Origin: Falsiroseomonas sp050563535
Lineage (GTDB): Bacteria > Pseudomonadota > Alphaproteobacteria > Acetobacterales > Acetobacteraceae
Length of the DNA stretch: 64,000 nucleotides
Assembly (NCBI RefSeq): GCF_050563535.1
Contig: NZ_JBNXUO010000012.1
Span: 1-64,000, forward strand
Direction: 5' to 3'
The translations under genes and the position numbers were made by a program. Shown here piece after piece: positions 45,124-55,582 of this stretch (positions within the stretch are counted from its first letter, which is position 1; each line of letters begins with the position of its first letter). The notes beneath the pieces are model-generated. The model did no database searches. It was given only the letters and a program-made list of their open reading frames with translations, and was not told the DNA's origin.

Positions 45124-46470
45124 CTACACCGCCTTGCTGTGCCGTGCGGCGGACGCGCCGAGATGCGCGTCGAAGCAGGCCGCGACATGGCGCACGAAGC
45201 GGCGCCCGGCCCCGGTCACCACCAGCCTGCCATCCTCGACCGCTGCCAGCCCGTCGCGCAGCAGCGGCGCCAGCCGCGGCTCCGCGCTCCGCCACACCTC
45301 GCCCGGCACGCCGCGGAGGTCGAGCGAGAGGTCGCACATCACCGCCTCGATGATGCCGCGGCGCTGGCGGTCGTCCTCCGTCAGCGCCAGGCCGCGCGCC
45401 ACGGGCAGGCGGCCATCCTCCACGGCGGACAGCCAGGCGCGCTCGTCCGTGGTGTTCTGCGCGTAGCCCTGCGGCAGCGCGCCGATCGAACTGGCGCCGA
45501 GGCCGAGCAGCACCGGCGCGCGGTCGGTGGTGTAGCCCTGGAAGTTGCGCCGCAGCCGTCCGTCGGCCAGCGCCTGCGCCATGCCGTCGCCGGGCTTCGC
45601 GAAATGGTCGAGCCCGACGGGAAGGTAGCCCGCGGCCAGCAGCACGCGTTCCGCCGTCTCGGCCTGTTCCATGCGCGCCAGCGCATCGGGCAGCAGGTCC
45701 TCGCGGATCGCCTTCTGGTGCGGCTTCATCCAGGGGACATGGGCGTAGCCGAAGACGGCGACGCGGTCCGCCCCCATCTCCACCGCGAAGCGGGCGCTGT
45801 CCGCCACTTCCACCGTGCCCTGGCCGGGCATCCCGTACATCAGGTCGAAGTTGATCGAGGTGACGCCCGCGCCGCGCAGGCGCTCCACCGCGTCCCGCAC
45901 CATCGCGGCGGGCTGGATGCGCCCGATCAGCTTCTGCACATGCTCCGACATGTCCTGCACGCCGAGGCTGGCGCGGCGGAAGCCGTGCCGTGCCAGCACG
46001 TCCACGAAGGCGGGCTCCAGCGTGCGTGGGTCGATCTCGACCGAGAATTCGGCATCGGGGGTGACATCGAAGCGGGCGCGCAGCGCCTCCATCACCCTGT
46101 CGAGCGCGGGGGCGCCGAGGGCGGAGGGCGTGCCGCCGCCGAGATGCAGCGCCTCCACCGGCGCGCGCACCGGCAGCGCGGCGGCCAGCAGCCCCGCCTC
46201 CCGCTCCAGCCCCGCCCCGTAGCGGGAGGTGCGGGCCACCGACCGCGTCACCGCGGTATGGCAGCCGCAATACCAGCAGAGCGACTTGCAGAAGGGGATG
46301 TGCAGGTAGAGCGACAGCGTGTCGGATGGCCCGACCGAGCGCAGCCAGGCGCGGTAGGTGGCCTCATCCAGCGCCGTGAAATGCGGCGCGGTGGGATAGG
46401 AGGTGTAGCGGGGCAGGTTCTGCCGCGCATAGGCCTCGAGGCGGGGGCGGTGGTCGGGAAGGGCGTCCAT
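45124..46470 (-). CDS. hemN: Oxygen-independent coproporphyrinogen III oxidase
   Basis: The 448-residue radical SAM enzyme converts coproporphyrinogen III to protoporphyrinogen IX without oxygen. The 4Fe-4S cysteines are at 61, 65 and 68 (HIPFCKSLCWYCGC). Other marks are LHLGGGTPSAL, FSVEIDPR, SLGVQDM and FDLMYGMPGQ. The length matches true HemN rather than the shorter HemW. A FNR-type box lies 37 to 50 bases upstream of the ATG, consistent with use at low oxygen. Confidence 0.95.
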   Translation of the reverse strand: MDALPDHRPRLEAYARQNLPRYTSYPTAPHFTALDEATYRAWLRSVGPSDTLSLYLHIPFCKSLCWYCGCHTAVTRSVARTSRYGAGLEREAGLLAAALPVRAPVEALHLGGGTPSALGAPALDRVMEALRARFDVTPDAEFSVEIDPRTLEPAFVDVLARHGFRRASLGVQDMSEHVQKLIGRIQPAAMVRDAVERLRGAGVTSINFDLMYGMPGQGTVEVADSARFAVEMGADRVAVFGYAHVPWMKPHQKAIREDLLPDALARMEQAETAERVLLAAGYLPVGLDHFAKPGDGMAQALADGRLRRNFQGYTTDRAPVLLGLGASSIGALPQGYAQNTTDERAWLSAVEDGRLPVARGLALTEDDRQRRGIIEAVMCDLSLDLRGVPGEVWRSAEPRLAPLLRDGLAAVEDGRLVVTGAGRRFVRHVAACFDAHLGASAARHSKAV

Positions 46471-46506
46471 GGCGGGAAGCTTGCGCCGGCTGCGCGGGGG
46501 CCTTCC

Positions 46507-46520
46507 TTGCTCAGGATCAA
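46507..46520 (-). promoter_or_regulatory. FNR/FixK-type box upstream of hemN
   Basis: On the minus strand the site reads TTGAT-CCTG-AGCAA, matching the TTGAT-N4-ATCAA consensus at 9 of 10 positions. It is centred about 43 bases before the hemN start codon. FNR or FixK control of hemN is known in other proteobacteria. Confidence 0.65.
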
Positions 46521-46573
46521 GTCCGGCGCCGATTCCGGACGGGAAAATCGGTTCGTCCGGCCCGTCCCGCGCG

Positions 46574-48577
46574 TCAGCCCTCGGTGGCGGCGGGCCAGCG
46601 CGGGCCGGGTGCCGCGGCCTGTCCGGCCGGGGGCGGCTGAGCCATCGCGGCGCGGCGGAAGACCAGGGTGAAGACCGCGCCGCCCCCGGGCAGGTTCGCG
46701 GCCTCGATCCGCCCGCCTATGCCGCGCATGATGGTGCGCGAGATGGACAGGCCGAGCCCGGTGCCCAGCCCCGGCGGCTTGGTGGTGTAGAAGGGCTCGA
46801 ACAGCCTTTCCAGCACCTCGGCCGGGATGCCCGGGCCGCTGTCCTGGACGCGCAGGATGACCTCCTCCGCCCCCGGCCCCGCCTCGGCGTCGAGCCGGAT
46901 GCGCCGGCGGTCGGGCGCCGATTCGGCCAGCGCGTCGCGCGCGTTCAGCACGATGTTCAGCAGCACCTGCTCGACCAGCACGGCCTGGCCGATCACCGGG
47001 GGCAGGAGGTCGGGCAGCCGGATCTGCGCCTGCACGCCGGCATCGCGCAGCGCCTGGCCGGCCAGCACCATCATCCCCTGCACCGCGGCGCCGAGGTCCA
47101 CCGCCTCCAGCGTCGCGACATCGACGCGGGAGAAGGCGCGGAGCTGGGTGACGATGGCCTTGGCGCGGTCGGCCTGGGCCATGATGCGCCGCAGCCGCGC
47201 GAGCGCGTCCTCCACCCCGTCCTCGCCCGATTCCAGCGCCTCGGCCGCGTTCTCCGCGGCGAGCGACATGATGGCGATGGGCTGGTTCAGCTCATGCGCG
47301 AGGCCGGCCGCCATCTCGCCGAGGGTGGCGAACTTCGCCGCCGCGGCCGCCTGCAACGCCAGCTCGCGCTCGGCCGAGATGTCCTCGAGCGCGCCGGCGA
47401 CCTCGGTGCCGGCGGGGCCGCGGCCGAGCACCCGGCCGGTCTCTCGCAGCCACATCCAGCCGCCATCGGCGCGGCGGAAGCGGTATTCCGTGCTGCCCTG
47501 CGCCTCGCGCCGCAGCAGGTCGGGCAGGTCGGCGCCGAGCGGCAGGGTCGCGGCGTCGATGCCGCGCTGGCGCCAGCCCGGCCGCAGCGCGGCTTCCGGC
47601 GTCCAGCCCGTGAGCCGTTCGATCCCCGCGCCGATCTCCACCAGGCGCAGCGTGCCGCCCGGCTCGACCAGGCCGCGATAGCCGACGGCGGGGATGGCCT
47701 CGTCCAGCGCGGGGGCGGCCGGCGCGCGGGGGGCGGGATGGCGCCGCAGCAGCAGCGGCAGGCCGAGCGCGACGAGGCTGGCCAGGGCGGCGAGCGCCTG
47801 GAGCAGCAGCGCGTATTCCCGCGCCGCGCCGCGCCCGTCCCCGGCCAGGGCCGCCAGCAGCAGCACGTCGCCGCCCGGCAGCGGGACGGTGGCCTGCACG
47901 CTGTCGTTTCCCGCCGGGGGCCAGGGAAGGGTCGGGCCGCCGCCCGCTGCCAAAGGCGTGCCGTCCACCCGCAGCAGCCCCATCCGCAATCCGGGCAGCA
48001 GCGCGGCGTCGGCCAGCAGCCGCTCCAGCCGCCTGGGGTCGATCGCCACCAGCGCGATGCCGGCGAAGCCGCCGCGGGGCTCGGTCAGCGGCCGGGTCAG
48101 CAGCAGGCTGCGCGGGCCGCCGGGCAGGTCGAGCAGGGCGGGGGCCAGCATCGGCTCGGCGCGGCCGCCGCGATGCTGCGCGAAGGCCTCGCGCTCCGCC
48201 AGGGACTGGCCGACCAGGGGCGCATGGGTGGCCCAGGCGATGCGCCCGGCCGCGTCGGTCACGGCGGCGAATTGCAGCCCGTCGCGGCGCAGCGCCTCCG
48301 CCACGCCCCGCTCGGCCGCGGATTGCGCGATGCGGTCGCCGCGCAGCAGGGCGGCGTTGCGCCCTTCCGCCGCGGCCAGCGCCTCGGCCGCGGAATCGAG
48401 CGCGGGCATCAGCAGGGCGCGGCCCGCTGCGGCGGCGCGTGCCGCGGTGGCGCGCGCCGCGGCTTCGCCTTCCCGGCCGCGTTCGGCGCCGAGCCACGCC
48501 GCCCCGCCCCAGGCCAAGCCCGAGACGAGCAGGGCCGTGGCCCAGGCCGCCTTGCGCAGGGCGGGGGAAGGGATCAT
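46574..48577 (-). CDS. Membrane sensor histidine kinase
   Basis: The 667-residue kinase has a transmembrane helix at residues 9-30, a periplasmic sensor region (31-250) of the Cache type by size, a second helix at 253-278, a PAS domain (about 300-400), the phospho-acceptor His428 (GEMAAGLAHELNQP), and a HATPase domain with NIVLNARDAL, DSGPGI and GTGLGLSIS. The layout is like DctB and NtrB-type kinases. No partner regulator is adjacent. The gene is followed 103 bp downstream by hemN. A hairpin lies upstream of its start. Confidence 0.9.
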   Translation of the reverse strand: MIPSPALRKAAWATALLVSGLAWGGAAWLGAERGREGEAAARATAARAAAAGRALLMPALDSAAEALAAAEGRNAALLRGDRIAQSAAERGVAEALRRDGLQFAAVTDAAGRIAWATHAPLVGQSLAEREAFAQHRGGRAEPMLAPALLDLPGGPRSLLLTRPLTEPRGGFAGIALVAIDPRRLERLLADAALLPGLRMGLLRVDGTPLAAGGGPTLPWPPAGNDSVQATVPLPGGDVLLLAALAGDGRGAAREYALLLQALAALASLVALGLPLLLRRHPAPRAPAAPALDEAIPAVGYRGLVEPGGTLRLVEIGAGIERLTGWTPEAALRPGWRQRGIDAATLPLGADLPDLLRREAQGSTEYRFRRADGGWMWLRETGRVLGRGPAGTEVAGALEDISAERELALQAAAAAKFATLGEMAAGLAHELNQPIAIMSLAAENAAEALESGEDGVEDALARLRRIMAQADRAKAIVTQLRAFSRVDVATLEAVDLGAAVQGMMVLAGQALRDAGVQAQIRLPDLLPPVIGQAVLVEQVLLNIVLNARDALAESAPDRRRIRLDAEAGPGAEEVILRVQDSGPGIPAEVLERLFEPFYTTKPPGLGTGLGLSISRTIMRGIGGRIEAANLPGGGAVFTLVFRRAAMAQPPPAGQAAAPGPRWPAATEG

Positions 48578-48888
48578 GCGCCGGCCGCGCGCGGGAAGGG
48601 GCGGCAGGCACCGCCCGGCACGCCGTGCCGGGAAGCCGGAAACCCGGGGGCGGCATGGCCGGCCGCGGGCAGGAAGGGTCGCTCGGCCGGCATGGTGCGT
48701 GGGATCGGCGCCTGCCCCCTTCGCGCGCGTGACGTCATGGACGGCGCCGGCCGATCCTCGTGGATCGACTCAGGAACACCGCGATCAGCATTGAAACATA
48801 AGGGAGGAGATCGCGACGGGATACATTGCGCCACGCATCTTCGCGCAGCGCGTCCGAAGCTGTGGCGCGAAAACGACAGAACGAACCG
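48578..48888. other. Intergenic region upstream of the sensor kinase
   Basis: About 311 bp between the glycosyltransferase stop and the kinase start, both on the minus strand. It contains a perfect inverted repeat CCCGGCAC-GCC-GTGCCGGG (48614-48632) just before the kinase start, and a lower-GC part (about 48760-48890). No protein reading frame here shows family features. The kinase promoter should be in this stretch but I cannot point to one. Confidence 0.5.
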
Positions 48889-51042
48889 CTATCCCTCGGC
48901 GTGCTCCAGCGCGGAGAGCCGGGCCGGCAGGTCATCCTCGCGGCAGGCCATCACCGCAACCACCCCCACCCCGACCACGCGCTTCGCCTCATCCCCCGAC
49001 AGGCGCACCCCGTCGCCGCTGTCGAAGTCGACCGCGAGGCCGTACGGACCGGCGGGCGCCTGCAGCACCGCGGTGCAGGCCGCGTCCCCCGCGAGGTCCA
49101 GCCGCCGCCAGGGCTCCGCCGCGGCGCCGCGGGCGCGCAGCCGGAATGCGAGGCCGCCGGGCGGCGCGCGCAGGTCCAGCACGGCGCGCATCGGCGTCCC
49201 CGGCGGGACCGCGGCGGGAAGGTGCAGTGTCGCGACGCCGTCCTGCGTCCAGCAGCCCCATGCCTCGGCCCACCACCAGCCGCGTCCCTCCCGCACCGCT
49301 TCGCCCCAGGCAAGCGCAGGGGTGGCCGTGGTGGCGCCGGTGGCGAGCGGGATGCGGAGCCCCGCCGGGAAGGTCGGGCGGGGCACGGGCGGCGGGGGGG
49401 AGGAAAGCGCGGCGAGCACCTCCGCCGCCGCCTCGGGCCAGGACCGGCAGGCGGCGGCGCGGTCGATCCGGGCTTCGAGCGCGGCGCGATGGGCGGGATC
49501 GGCGATCAGCCGTTCCAGCACGGCCACCAGCGCCGGCAGGTCGCCCGGGGGGAAGAAGACCGCGCCCGGCGCGCCGGATTCCAGCAGGCCGCCATGCGCC
49601 GGCACGACGCAGAGCCGGCCGGCCGCGAGGCTCTCGCTCACCGGCAGGCCCCAGCCCTCGTGGAAGGAGTTGTAGACGGTGAAGAGGCAGCGCGCCGTGA
49701 GCCCCGCCATCGCCAGGTCAGACACGCCGGAGACCAGGGTGACGCGGCGCCGCAGGTCCGGCGCGCGGGCCAGCAGGTCCAGCGCCGCCTCGGACCGCCA
49801 GCCGGGCCGGCCGATGCAGACCAGCCGTGGCACAGCGGCCGGGCCGTGGCGGCGGATGAGGTCGAGCCAGGCGCGGAAGACCATCAGGTGGTTCTTGCGG
49901 CTCTCGACCGTCGCGACGAACAGCACGCAGGGCTCGCCCGGGCGCAGGATGCCGAGGCGGTCGGCCGCCGCCGCCGCCGCGGGGCCGGTCGCCGGCGCCT
50001 CGGCGGCCAGCGGCACGACGCGGGCCGGCAGGCCAAGGCCGAGCGGCGCGGCGAAGCGGGCGACATCGGCGGCGGTCGCCCGCGAATTCGCCAGCAGCCC
50101 GTCCGCTGCCAGCGACAGCGCGGCGAACCAGCGCGAATAGAGCCGGGAGGTCAGCTCCAGGCAGTGTTCCGGCATCACCAGCGGCACGCAGTCATGCAGG
50201 AAGGCGACATAGCGCAGCGCCACCTGCCGCCGCAGCAGGCGCAGGCCGCGGAAATAGTCTTCCACCCCCCAGGCATTGCCGAGCGAGGCGAGCGTCGTGC
50301 CCGGGGCGAGCGGCGCATCGGGGCGGAGATCGGCGGCGACCAGCGCGGCGACGGCGGCGCGCCATTGCGGGTCGTCCTCCGCCGCACCGGCGCGGACCAG
50401 GGCGAGGGTGCGGCGGAAGGCCGCCTCCTCCACCTGCCACCAGCGCCAGACGGAGGGATCGTAGGCGACGAGGGTGACACCCGGCCGCCCGGGCGCTTCG
50501 AGGATGGCGCCGAGCAGCCCCATCTGGACGCGCTGGATGCCGGTGGGCGTGCGGGCGTCCTTCACGTAGTCGAGCAGGTCGGTGACGTCGAAGGCGAGTG
50601 CGGTGGGCGGCCCGTCCGGCGCGGCGGGCAGCGGCAGGGCGGGGCCGTCCGGAACGGGGTCCAGCCGGTGGCGGAACAGCGCGGCTTCCCGCCGCAGCAG
50701 CGGGTCGGCGGGCGCGAGGGCGAGGGCGCGGGCCATGCAGGCCGCGGCTTCCCCGCCGCGCCCGGCGAGGCGCAGCGCATGGCCGAGCTGCAGCTGCGGG
50801 TCGGCCGCGTCAGGGGCGAGCTGGGCGGCGTGGCGGTAATGCACCAGCGCCGCCTCGACATCGCCCCCTTCCTTCACGGCGTGGCCGAGCTGGACATGGA
50901 TCTGCCAGTGCAGCGGCCGATGGGCGAGGTAGTCGCGATAGGCGCGCTCCGCCTCCGCCCAGCGGCGGGCTTCCCGCGCGGCATCGCCGGAGGCGAGGAG
51001 AGTGTCGGGGGACTCGGCGGTGGCGGGCGGGAAAGAGAGCAT
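48889..51042 (-). CDS. Glycosyltransferase family 4 with N-terminal TPR region
   Basis: A 717-residue protein. Residues 15-110 contain TPR-like repeats (REARRWAEAERAYRDYL, VKEGGDVEAALVHYRHA, RLAGRGGEAAACMARAL). The central part (about 140-590) is a GT-B glycosyltransferase with VATVESRKNH, CIGRPGW and the donor site FHEGWGLPVSESLAAG. The last 110 residues are a beta-rich domain of unknown role. It is likely involved in surface polysaccharide or protein glycosylation. No signal peptide is seen. Confidence 0.85.
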   Translation of the reverse strand: MLSFPPATAESPDTLLASGDAAREARRWAEAERAYRDYLAHRPLHWQIHVQLGHAVKEGGDVEAALVHYRHAAQLAPDAADPQLQLGHALRLAGRGGEAAACMARALALAPADPLLRREAALFRHRLDPVPDGPALPLPAAPDGPPTALAFDVTDLLDYVKDARTPTGIQRVQMGLLGAILEAPGRPGVTLVAYDPSVWRWWQVEEAAFRRTLALVRAGAAEDDPQWRAAVAALVAADLRPDAPLAPGTTLASLGNAWGVEDYFRGLRLLRRQVALRYVAFLHDCVPLVMPEHCLELTSRLYSRWFAALSLAADGLLANSRATAADVARFAAPLGLGLPARVVPLAAEAPATGPAAAAAADRLGILRPGEPCVLFVATVESRKNHLMVFRAWLDLIRRHGPAAVPRLVCIGRPGWRSEAALDLLARAPDLRRRVTLVSGVSDLAMAGLTARCLFTVYNSFHEGWGLPVSESLAAGRLCVVPAHGGLLESGAPGAVFFPPGDLPALVAVLERLIADPAHRAALEARIDRAAACRSWPEAAAEVLAALSSPPPPVPRPTFPAGLRIPLATGATTATPALAWGEAVREGRGWWWAEAWGCWTQDGVATLHLPAAVPPGTPMRAVLDLRAPPGGLAFRLRARGAAAEPWRRLDLAGDAACTAVLQAPAGPYGLAVDFDSGDGVRLSGDEAKRVVGVGVVAVMACREDDLPARLSALEHAEG

Positions 51043-51123
51043 CGGGAGGCCCGGGGTTGCGCGGGCGATGCTGCCACCCCCGCCCCACCCGCGACAGCGG
51101 GGAAGGGAGGGGCGGCGGCAGGG

Positions 51124-52205
<1,082 letters not shown>

Positions 52206-52206
<1 letters not shown>

Positions 52207-53111
52207 TACTTCTCGGTCTCCGTCAGGCCCTTGACGAACCAGCGCTGCATCAGGATCACCACCAGCACCGGCGGCACCATGGCCAGCACGGCGGTCGCCA
52301 TGATGATGTTCCACTCGTTCTGCTGGTCGCCGGTGCCGATCATCTTGGTCATGCCGACCACCACCGTCTCCAGGTCCTTGTCGGAGACGATGAGCAGCGG
52401 CCAGAGATACTGGTTCCAGCCGTAGATGAAGAGGATGACGAACAGCGCGGCGATGTTCGTCACGCTCAGCGGCATCACCACGTCCCTGAAGAAGCGCAGC
52501 GGGCCGGCGCCGTCGATCTTCGCGGCCTCCACGTATTCGTCGGGGATGGTCAGGAAGAACTGGCGGAACAGCAGCGTGGCGGTGGCCGAGGCGATCAGCG
52601 GCACGACCAGCCCCGGCATGGTGTTGATGAGGCCGAGATTCACCATCACCTCGAAGGTGGGGATGATGCGGACCTCGACCGGCAGCATGAGCGTGATGAA
52701 GATCAGCCAGAAGGCGACCATGCGGCCGGGGAAGCTGAAGAACACCACCGCATAGGCCGACAGCAGGCTGATCGCGATCTTCCCCACCGCGATCAGCACC
52801 GCCATGTTGAGGCTGTTCCACAGCATCAGCCAGACCGGCACCGCCCCGGTGGTGCGCAGCGACGACCCGCCGCGCAGCCAGGCGCTGACGTAGTTCACCA
52901 CCGCCTCGCCCCCGAACCACAGCGGCACGTCGCCGCGGCCGATGGTGTTCACGTCATGCGTGGAGCCGACGAGGGTGAGCCAGATCGGGAAGGCGAAGAC
53001 CAGCACGCCGAGCGAGAGCAGCAGGTGGCCGAACAGCCGCGACCGCGCCTGCCGCCGCGCCGTGGCGCGGGCCAGCGCGATGTCCTCCATCGTGGTGTCG
53101 CGCATCAGCAT
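52206..53111 (-). CDS. ugpE: Glycerol-3-phosphate ABC transporter permease UgpE
   Basis: A permease of 301 residues when started at ATG 53111, with six membrane helices and the EAA loop EYVEAAKIDGAGPLRFFRDVVMP that contacts the ATPase (shown here in part as EAAKIDGAGP). A GTG at 53159 would overlap the ugpA stop region and add 16 residues; ATG 53090 is a shorter option. The family's N-terminal hydrophobic helix starts near residue 25. It is coupled to ugpC. Confidence 0.88.
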
Positions 53112-53160
53112 GGGCGGCCGTCCCGCCCCGAAGCCGCGCCGCCCGGCGTCCGATGGCACA

Positions 53161-54042
53161 TCAGTAATGCACCTTCCGCTCGATGAACCTGAACTGGATC
53201 GCGGTCAGCGCGATGACGATCGCCATCAGCACCACGCTCTGCGCGGCGGAGGCGCCGAAGTTCAGGTTCTCCACCCCGTCCACGTAGACCTTGTAGATCA
53301 GCGTCGTGGTGGACTGGCCCGGGCCGCCCTTGGTCAGCGCGTGGATGATGCCGAAGGTGTCGAAGAAGGCGTAGACCAGGTTCACCACCAGCAGGAAGAA
53401 GCTGGTCGGCGCCAGCAGCGGGAAGATCACGGTCCAGAAGCGCCGCACCGGGCGGGCGCCGTCGATCGCGGCCGCCTCCAGCACGCTGCGCGGGATGGAT
53501 TGCAGCCCCGCGAGGAAGAAGATGAAGTTGTAGCTGACCTGCTTCCAGGCGGCCGCCACGATGACCAGCAGCATCGCCTGCCCGCCGTTCAGCTTGTAGT
53601 CCCACGCGACCCCCGCGCCGTTCAGCGCCCGGCCGAAGACGCCGATCTGCGGGTGGAACATGAACAGCCACAGCACCGCCGCCACCGCGGGCGCCACCGC
53701 ATAGGGCCAGATCAGCAGCGTCTTGTAGACATCCGCGCCGCGCAGCGCCTTGTCCGCCTGCACCGCCAGGAACAGCGCGACGGCGAGCGCGGAGAAGGCG
53801 ACCGAGGAGGAGAACAGCACCGTGTTCCAGGCCGCGTTCAGGTAGTTCGGGTCGGCCAGGATGTCGGCGAAGTTCTCGAAGCCGACGAAGTCGCGGTTCA
53901 GCCCGAAGGCGTCCTCCCGCAGGAAGGAGCCGTAGATCGCCTGGCCCGCGGGCCAGAAGAAGAACACCCCCGTGATGACGAGCTGCGGCAGCAGCAGCAG
54001 CCAGGGGAGCGCGATGCCCTTGAAGATGACCTTCTTGCGCAA
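53161..54042 (-). CDS. ugpA: Glycerol-3-phosphate ABC transporter permease UgpA
   Basis: The 293-residue permease has six membrane helices and the EAA loop (SVLEAAAIDGARPVRRFW). It begins with TTG 54042, supported by GGAGG about 9 bases upstream and by the family start KKVIFKGIALPWLLLLPQ. It lies 85 bp after ugpB, with a hairpin in the gap. Confidence 0.9.
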   Translation of the reverse strand: MRKKVIFKGIALPWLLLLPQLVITGVFFFWPAGQAIYGSFLREDAFGLNRDFVGFENFADILADPNYLNAAWNTVLFSSSVAFSALAVALFLAVQADKALRGADVYKTLLIWPYAVAPAVAAVLWLFMFHPQIGVFGRALNGAGVAWDYKLNGGQAMLLVIVAAAWKQVSYNFIFFLAGLQSIPRSVLEAAAIDGARPVRRFWTVIFPLLAPTSFFLLVVNLVYAFFDTFGIIHALTKGGPGQSTTTLIYKVYVDGVENLNFGASAAQSVVLMAIVIALTAIQFRFIERKVHY

Positions 54043-54088
54043 GGGCGTGGCCTCCGTCGTGGTGCGAGGCGGTATCCCCCACCCCGGG

Positions 54089-54112
54089 CCTTCCCCGCAA
54101 GTGCGGGGAAGG
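54089..54112 (-). terminator. Hairpin between ugpB and ugpA
   Basis: A perfect 10-bp stem (54089-54098 with 54103-54112), four-base loop. No T-run on the minus strand. Hairpins after the binding-protein gene are common in ABC operons, where they stabilise the first message or cause partial termination. Confidence 0.45.
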
Positions 54113-54127
54113 GGGGCGAGGGGGCGG

Positions 54128-55480
54128 TCAGCCGCCGCGGTTCTGGCGCTCGAAGTTGCGGAGCACCTGGTTGCCGCGGGTGGTCGCGTTGGCCAGCGCC
54201 TGTTCGGGGGTCTGCTGGCCCTGGAAGGCCCGCTCCATCTCCTCCTGGATGATGTTGCGGATCTCCACGAAGCCGCCGAGGCGGATGCCCATGGTGTTGC
54301 CGGTCATCTGCCCGCCGCCGCGCAGCAGCTGCTGGATCGGCAGGTCGGCGCCGGCGTTGTTCGGCTGGGCGTAGAAGCCCGTGGCGCGCACCTGTTCGAA
54401 GGCGGTGCGGGTCACCGGCAGGAAGCCGGTGTCGGTATGCCACTTCGCAGCCACCTGCGGCTGGGCGATGAAGCGGAAGAACTCCGCCACGCCGCGCAGC
54501 TCCTCGGCCGGGCGGGTGGCGTTAGGGCCGCGGTTCATGGTCCAGAAGCTGGCGCCGCCGATGATGGAGTTGAACGGCGCGCCCTGGACGTTGTCGTAGT
54601 AGGGCAGCATGCCGACGCCCCACTGGAACTGCGCTTCCCGCTGGACCCGGCCGCGGTAGCCCGACGAGGTGAAGATGATGGCGCATTCGCCGTTCGGGAA
54701 CAGCGATTCGCCGGCGGTGTCGCGCCCGCCGTAGCGGAAGATCCCCTCGCGCTGCCAGTTCACCAGGTTGGTGAGGTGGCGCAGCATGACCGGGTTGTTG
54801 ATCGCCAGCTCGGCGTTCATCCCGCCGAAGCCGTTGTCCTGCGTGGCAAGCGGGATGTTGTGGATGGCGCTGAACTGCTCGACCATCAGCCAGGTCGGCC
54901 AGGCGGTCGTCATCGGGCACTGGTGGCCGGCGGCCTTCAGCGCGCGCGCGGCCTGTTCCACCCCCGCCCAGGTCTGCGGGAACTGGTCCGGGTTCAGGTT
55001 GGCGCGGCGGAAGGCGTCCTTGTTGTAGAAGGCGACCGCGGTGGAGCTGTTGAAGGGCATCGACATCATACGCCCGTCGCGCAGGCCGTAGTAGCCGCGC
55101 ACCGCAGGCAGGTAGTCGTCGAAGGGAATCTGCACGCCGGTCTCGGCCATGATCTCGTGCAGCGGCTTGATGGCGCGGCCCGCGGCCATCATCGTGCCGG
55201 TCCCGACCTCGAACATCTGCACGATGTGCGGGGCGGTGTTGGCGCGGAAGGCCGCGATCGCGGCCACCATCGTCTCGGGGTAGGACCCGCGGAAGGACGG
55301 CACGACGCGGTAGCGCGTCTGGCTGGCATTGAAGTCGGTGGCGATCTGCTCGAGCAGGCCGCCATTGGGCTGCGTCAGCCCGTGCCAGAACTGGATCTCG
55401 ATCGGTGCCTGGGCTTGCGCCGGCGCGGCGCCGGCGAGGCCGAGCGCGACGGCGCCGGCCATGAGCATGCGGCGGAACAT
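54128..55480 (-). CDS. ugpB: Glycerol-3-phosphate-binding protein UgpB
   Basis: The 450-residue periplasmic binding protein has a signal peptide (MLMAGAVALGLAGAAPAQAQ) and UgpB features: IQFWHGLTQPNGGLLEQIA, NSSTAVAFYNKDAFRRA, FIAQPQVAAKWHTDTGFLPV and the C-terminal FQGQQTPEQALANA. It opens the ugpBAEC operon, and a Pho-box-like sequence lies about 65-80 bp upstream. Substrate is most likely sn-glycerol 3-phosphate or glycerophosphodiesters, as in E. coli. Confidence 0.9.
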   Translation of the reverse strand: MFRRMLMAGAVALGLAGAAPAQAQAPIEIQFWHGLTQPNGGLLEQIATDFNASQTRYRVVPSFRGSYPETMVAAIAAFRANTAPHIVQMFEVGTGTMMAAGRAIKPLHEIMAETGVQIPFDDYLPAVRGYYGLRDGRMMSMPFNSSTAVAFYNKDAFRRANLNPDQFPQTWAGVEQAARALKAAGHQCPMTTAWPTWLMVEQFSAIHNIPLATQDNGFGGMNAELAINNPVMLRHLTNLVNWQREGIFRYGGRDTAGESLFPNGECAIIFTSSGYRGRVQREAQFQWGVGMLPYYDNVQGAPFNSIIGGASFWTMNRGPNATRPAEELRGVAEFFRFIAQPQVAAKWHTDTGFLPVTRTAFEQVRATGFYAQPNNAGADLPIQQLLRGGGQMTGNTMGIRLGGFVEIRNIIQEEMERAFQGQQTPEQALANATTRGNQVLRNFERQNRGG

Positions 55481-55542
55481 GGGTTGTCCTCTCCCCGTGA
55501 AGCGTTGCCCGCGGGCACGTACCCGGCCCGCATTGCGCTGCT

Positions 55543-55560
55543 TTTACAGTTTTGTGACGG
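55543..55560 (-). promoter_or_regulatory. Pho-box-like site upstream of ugpB
   Basis: On the minus strand CCGTCAC-AAAA-CTGTAAA resembles two CTGTCAT half-sites spaced by four bases (five of seven matches each). It lies 63 bp upstream of the ugpB start. The ugp genes are PhoB-controlled in E. coli, so the match is credible. Confidence 0.5.
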
Positions 55561-55582
55561 TCGGGTGAAGGGCTGCCCGGGC

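Noticed and set aside
48735..48935. Small minus-strand frame before the sensor kinase
   Set aside because: It overlaps the end of the glycosyltransferase gene, has no ribosome site and shows no domain.
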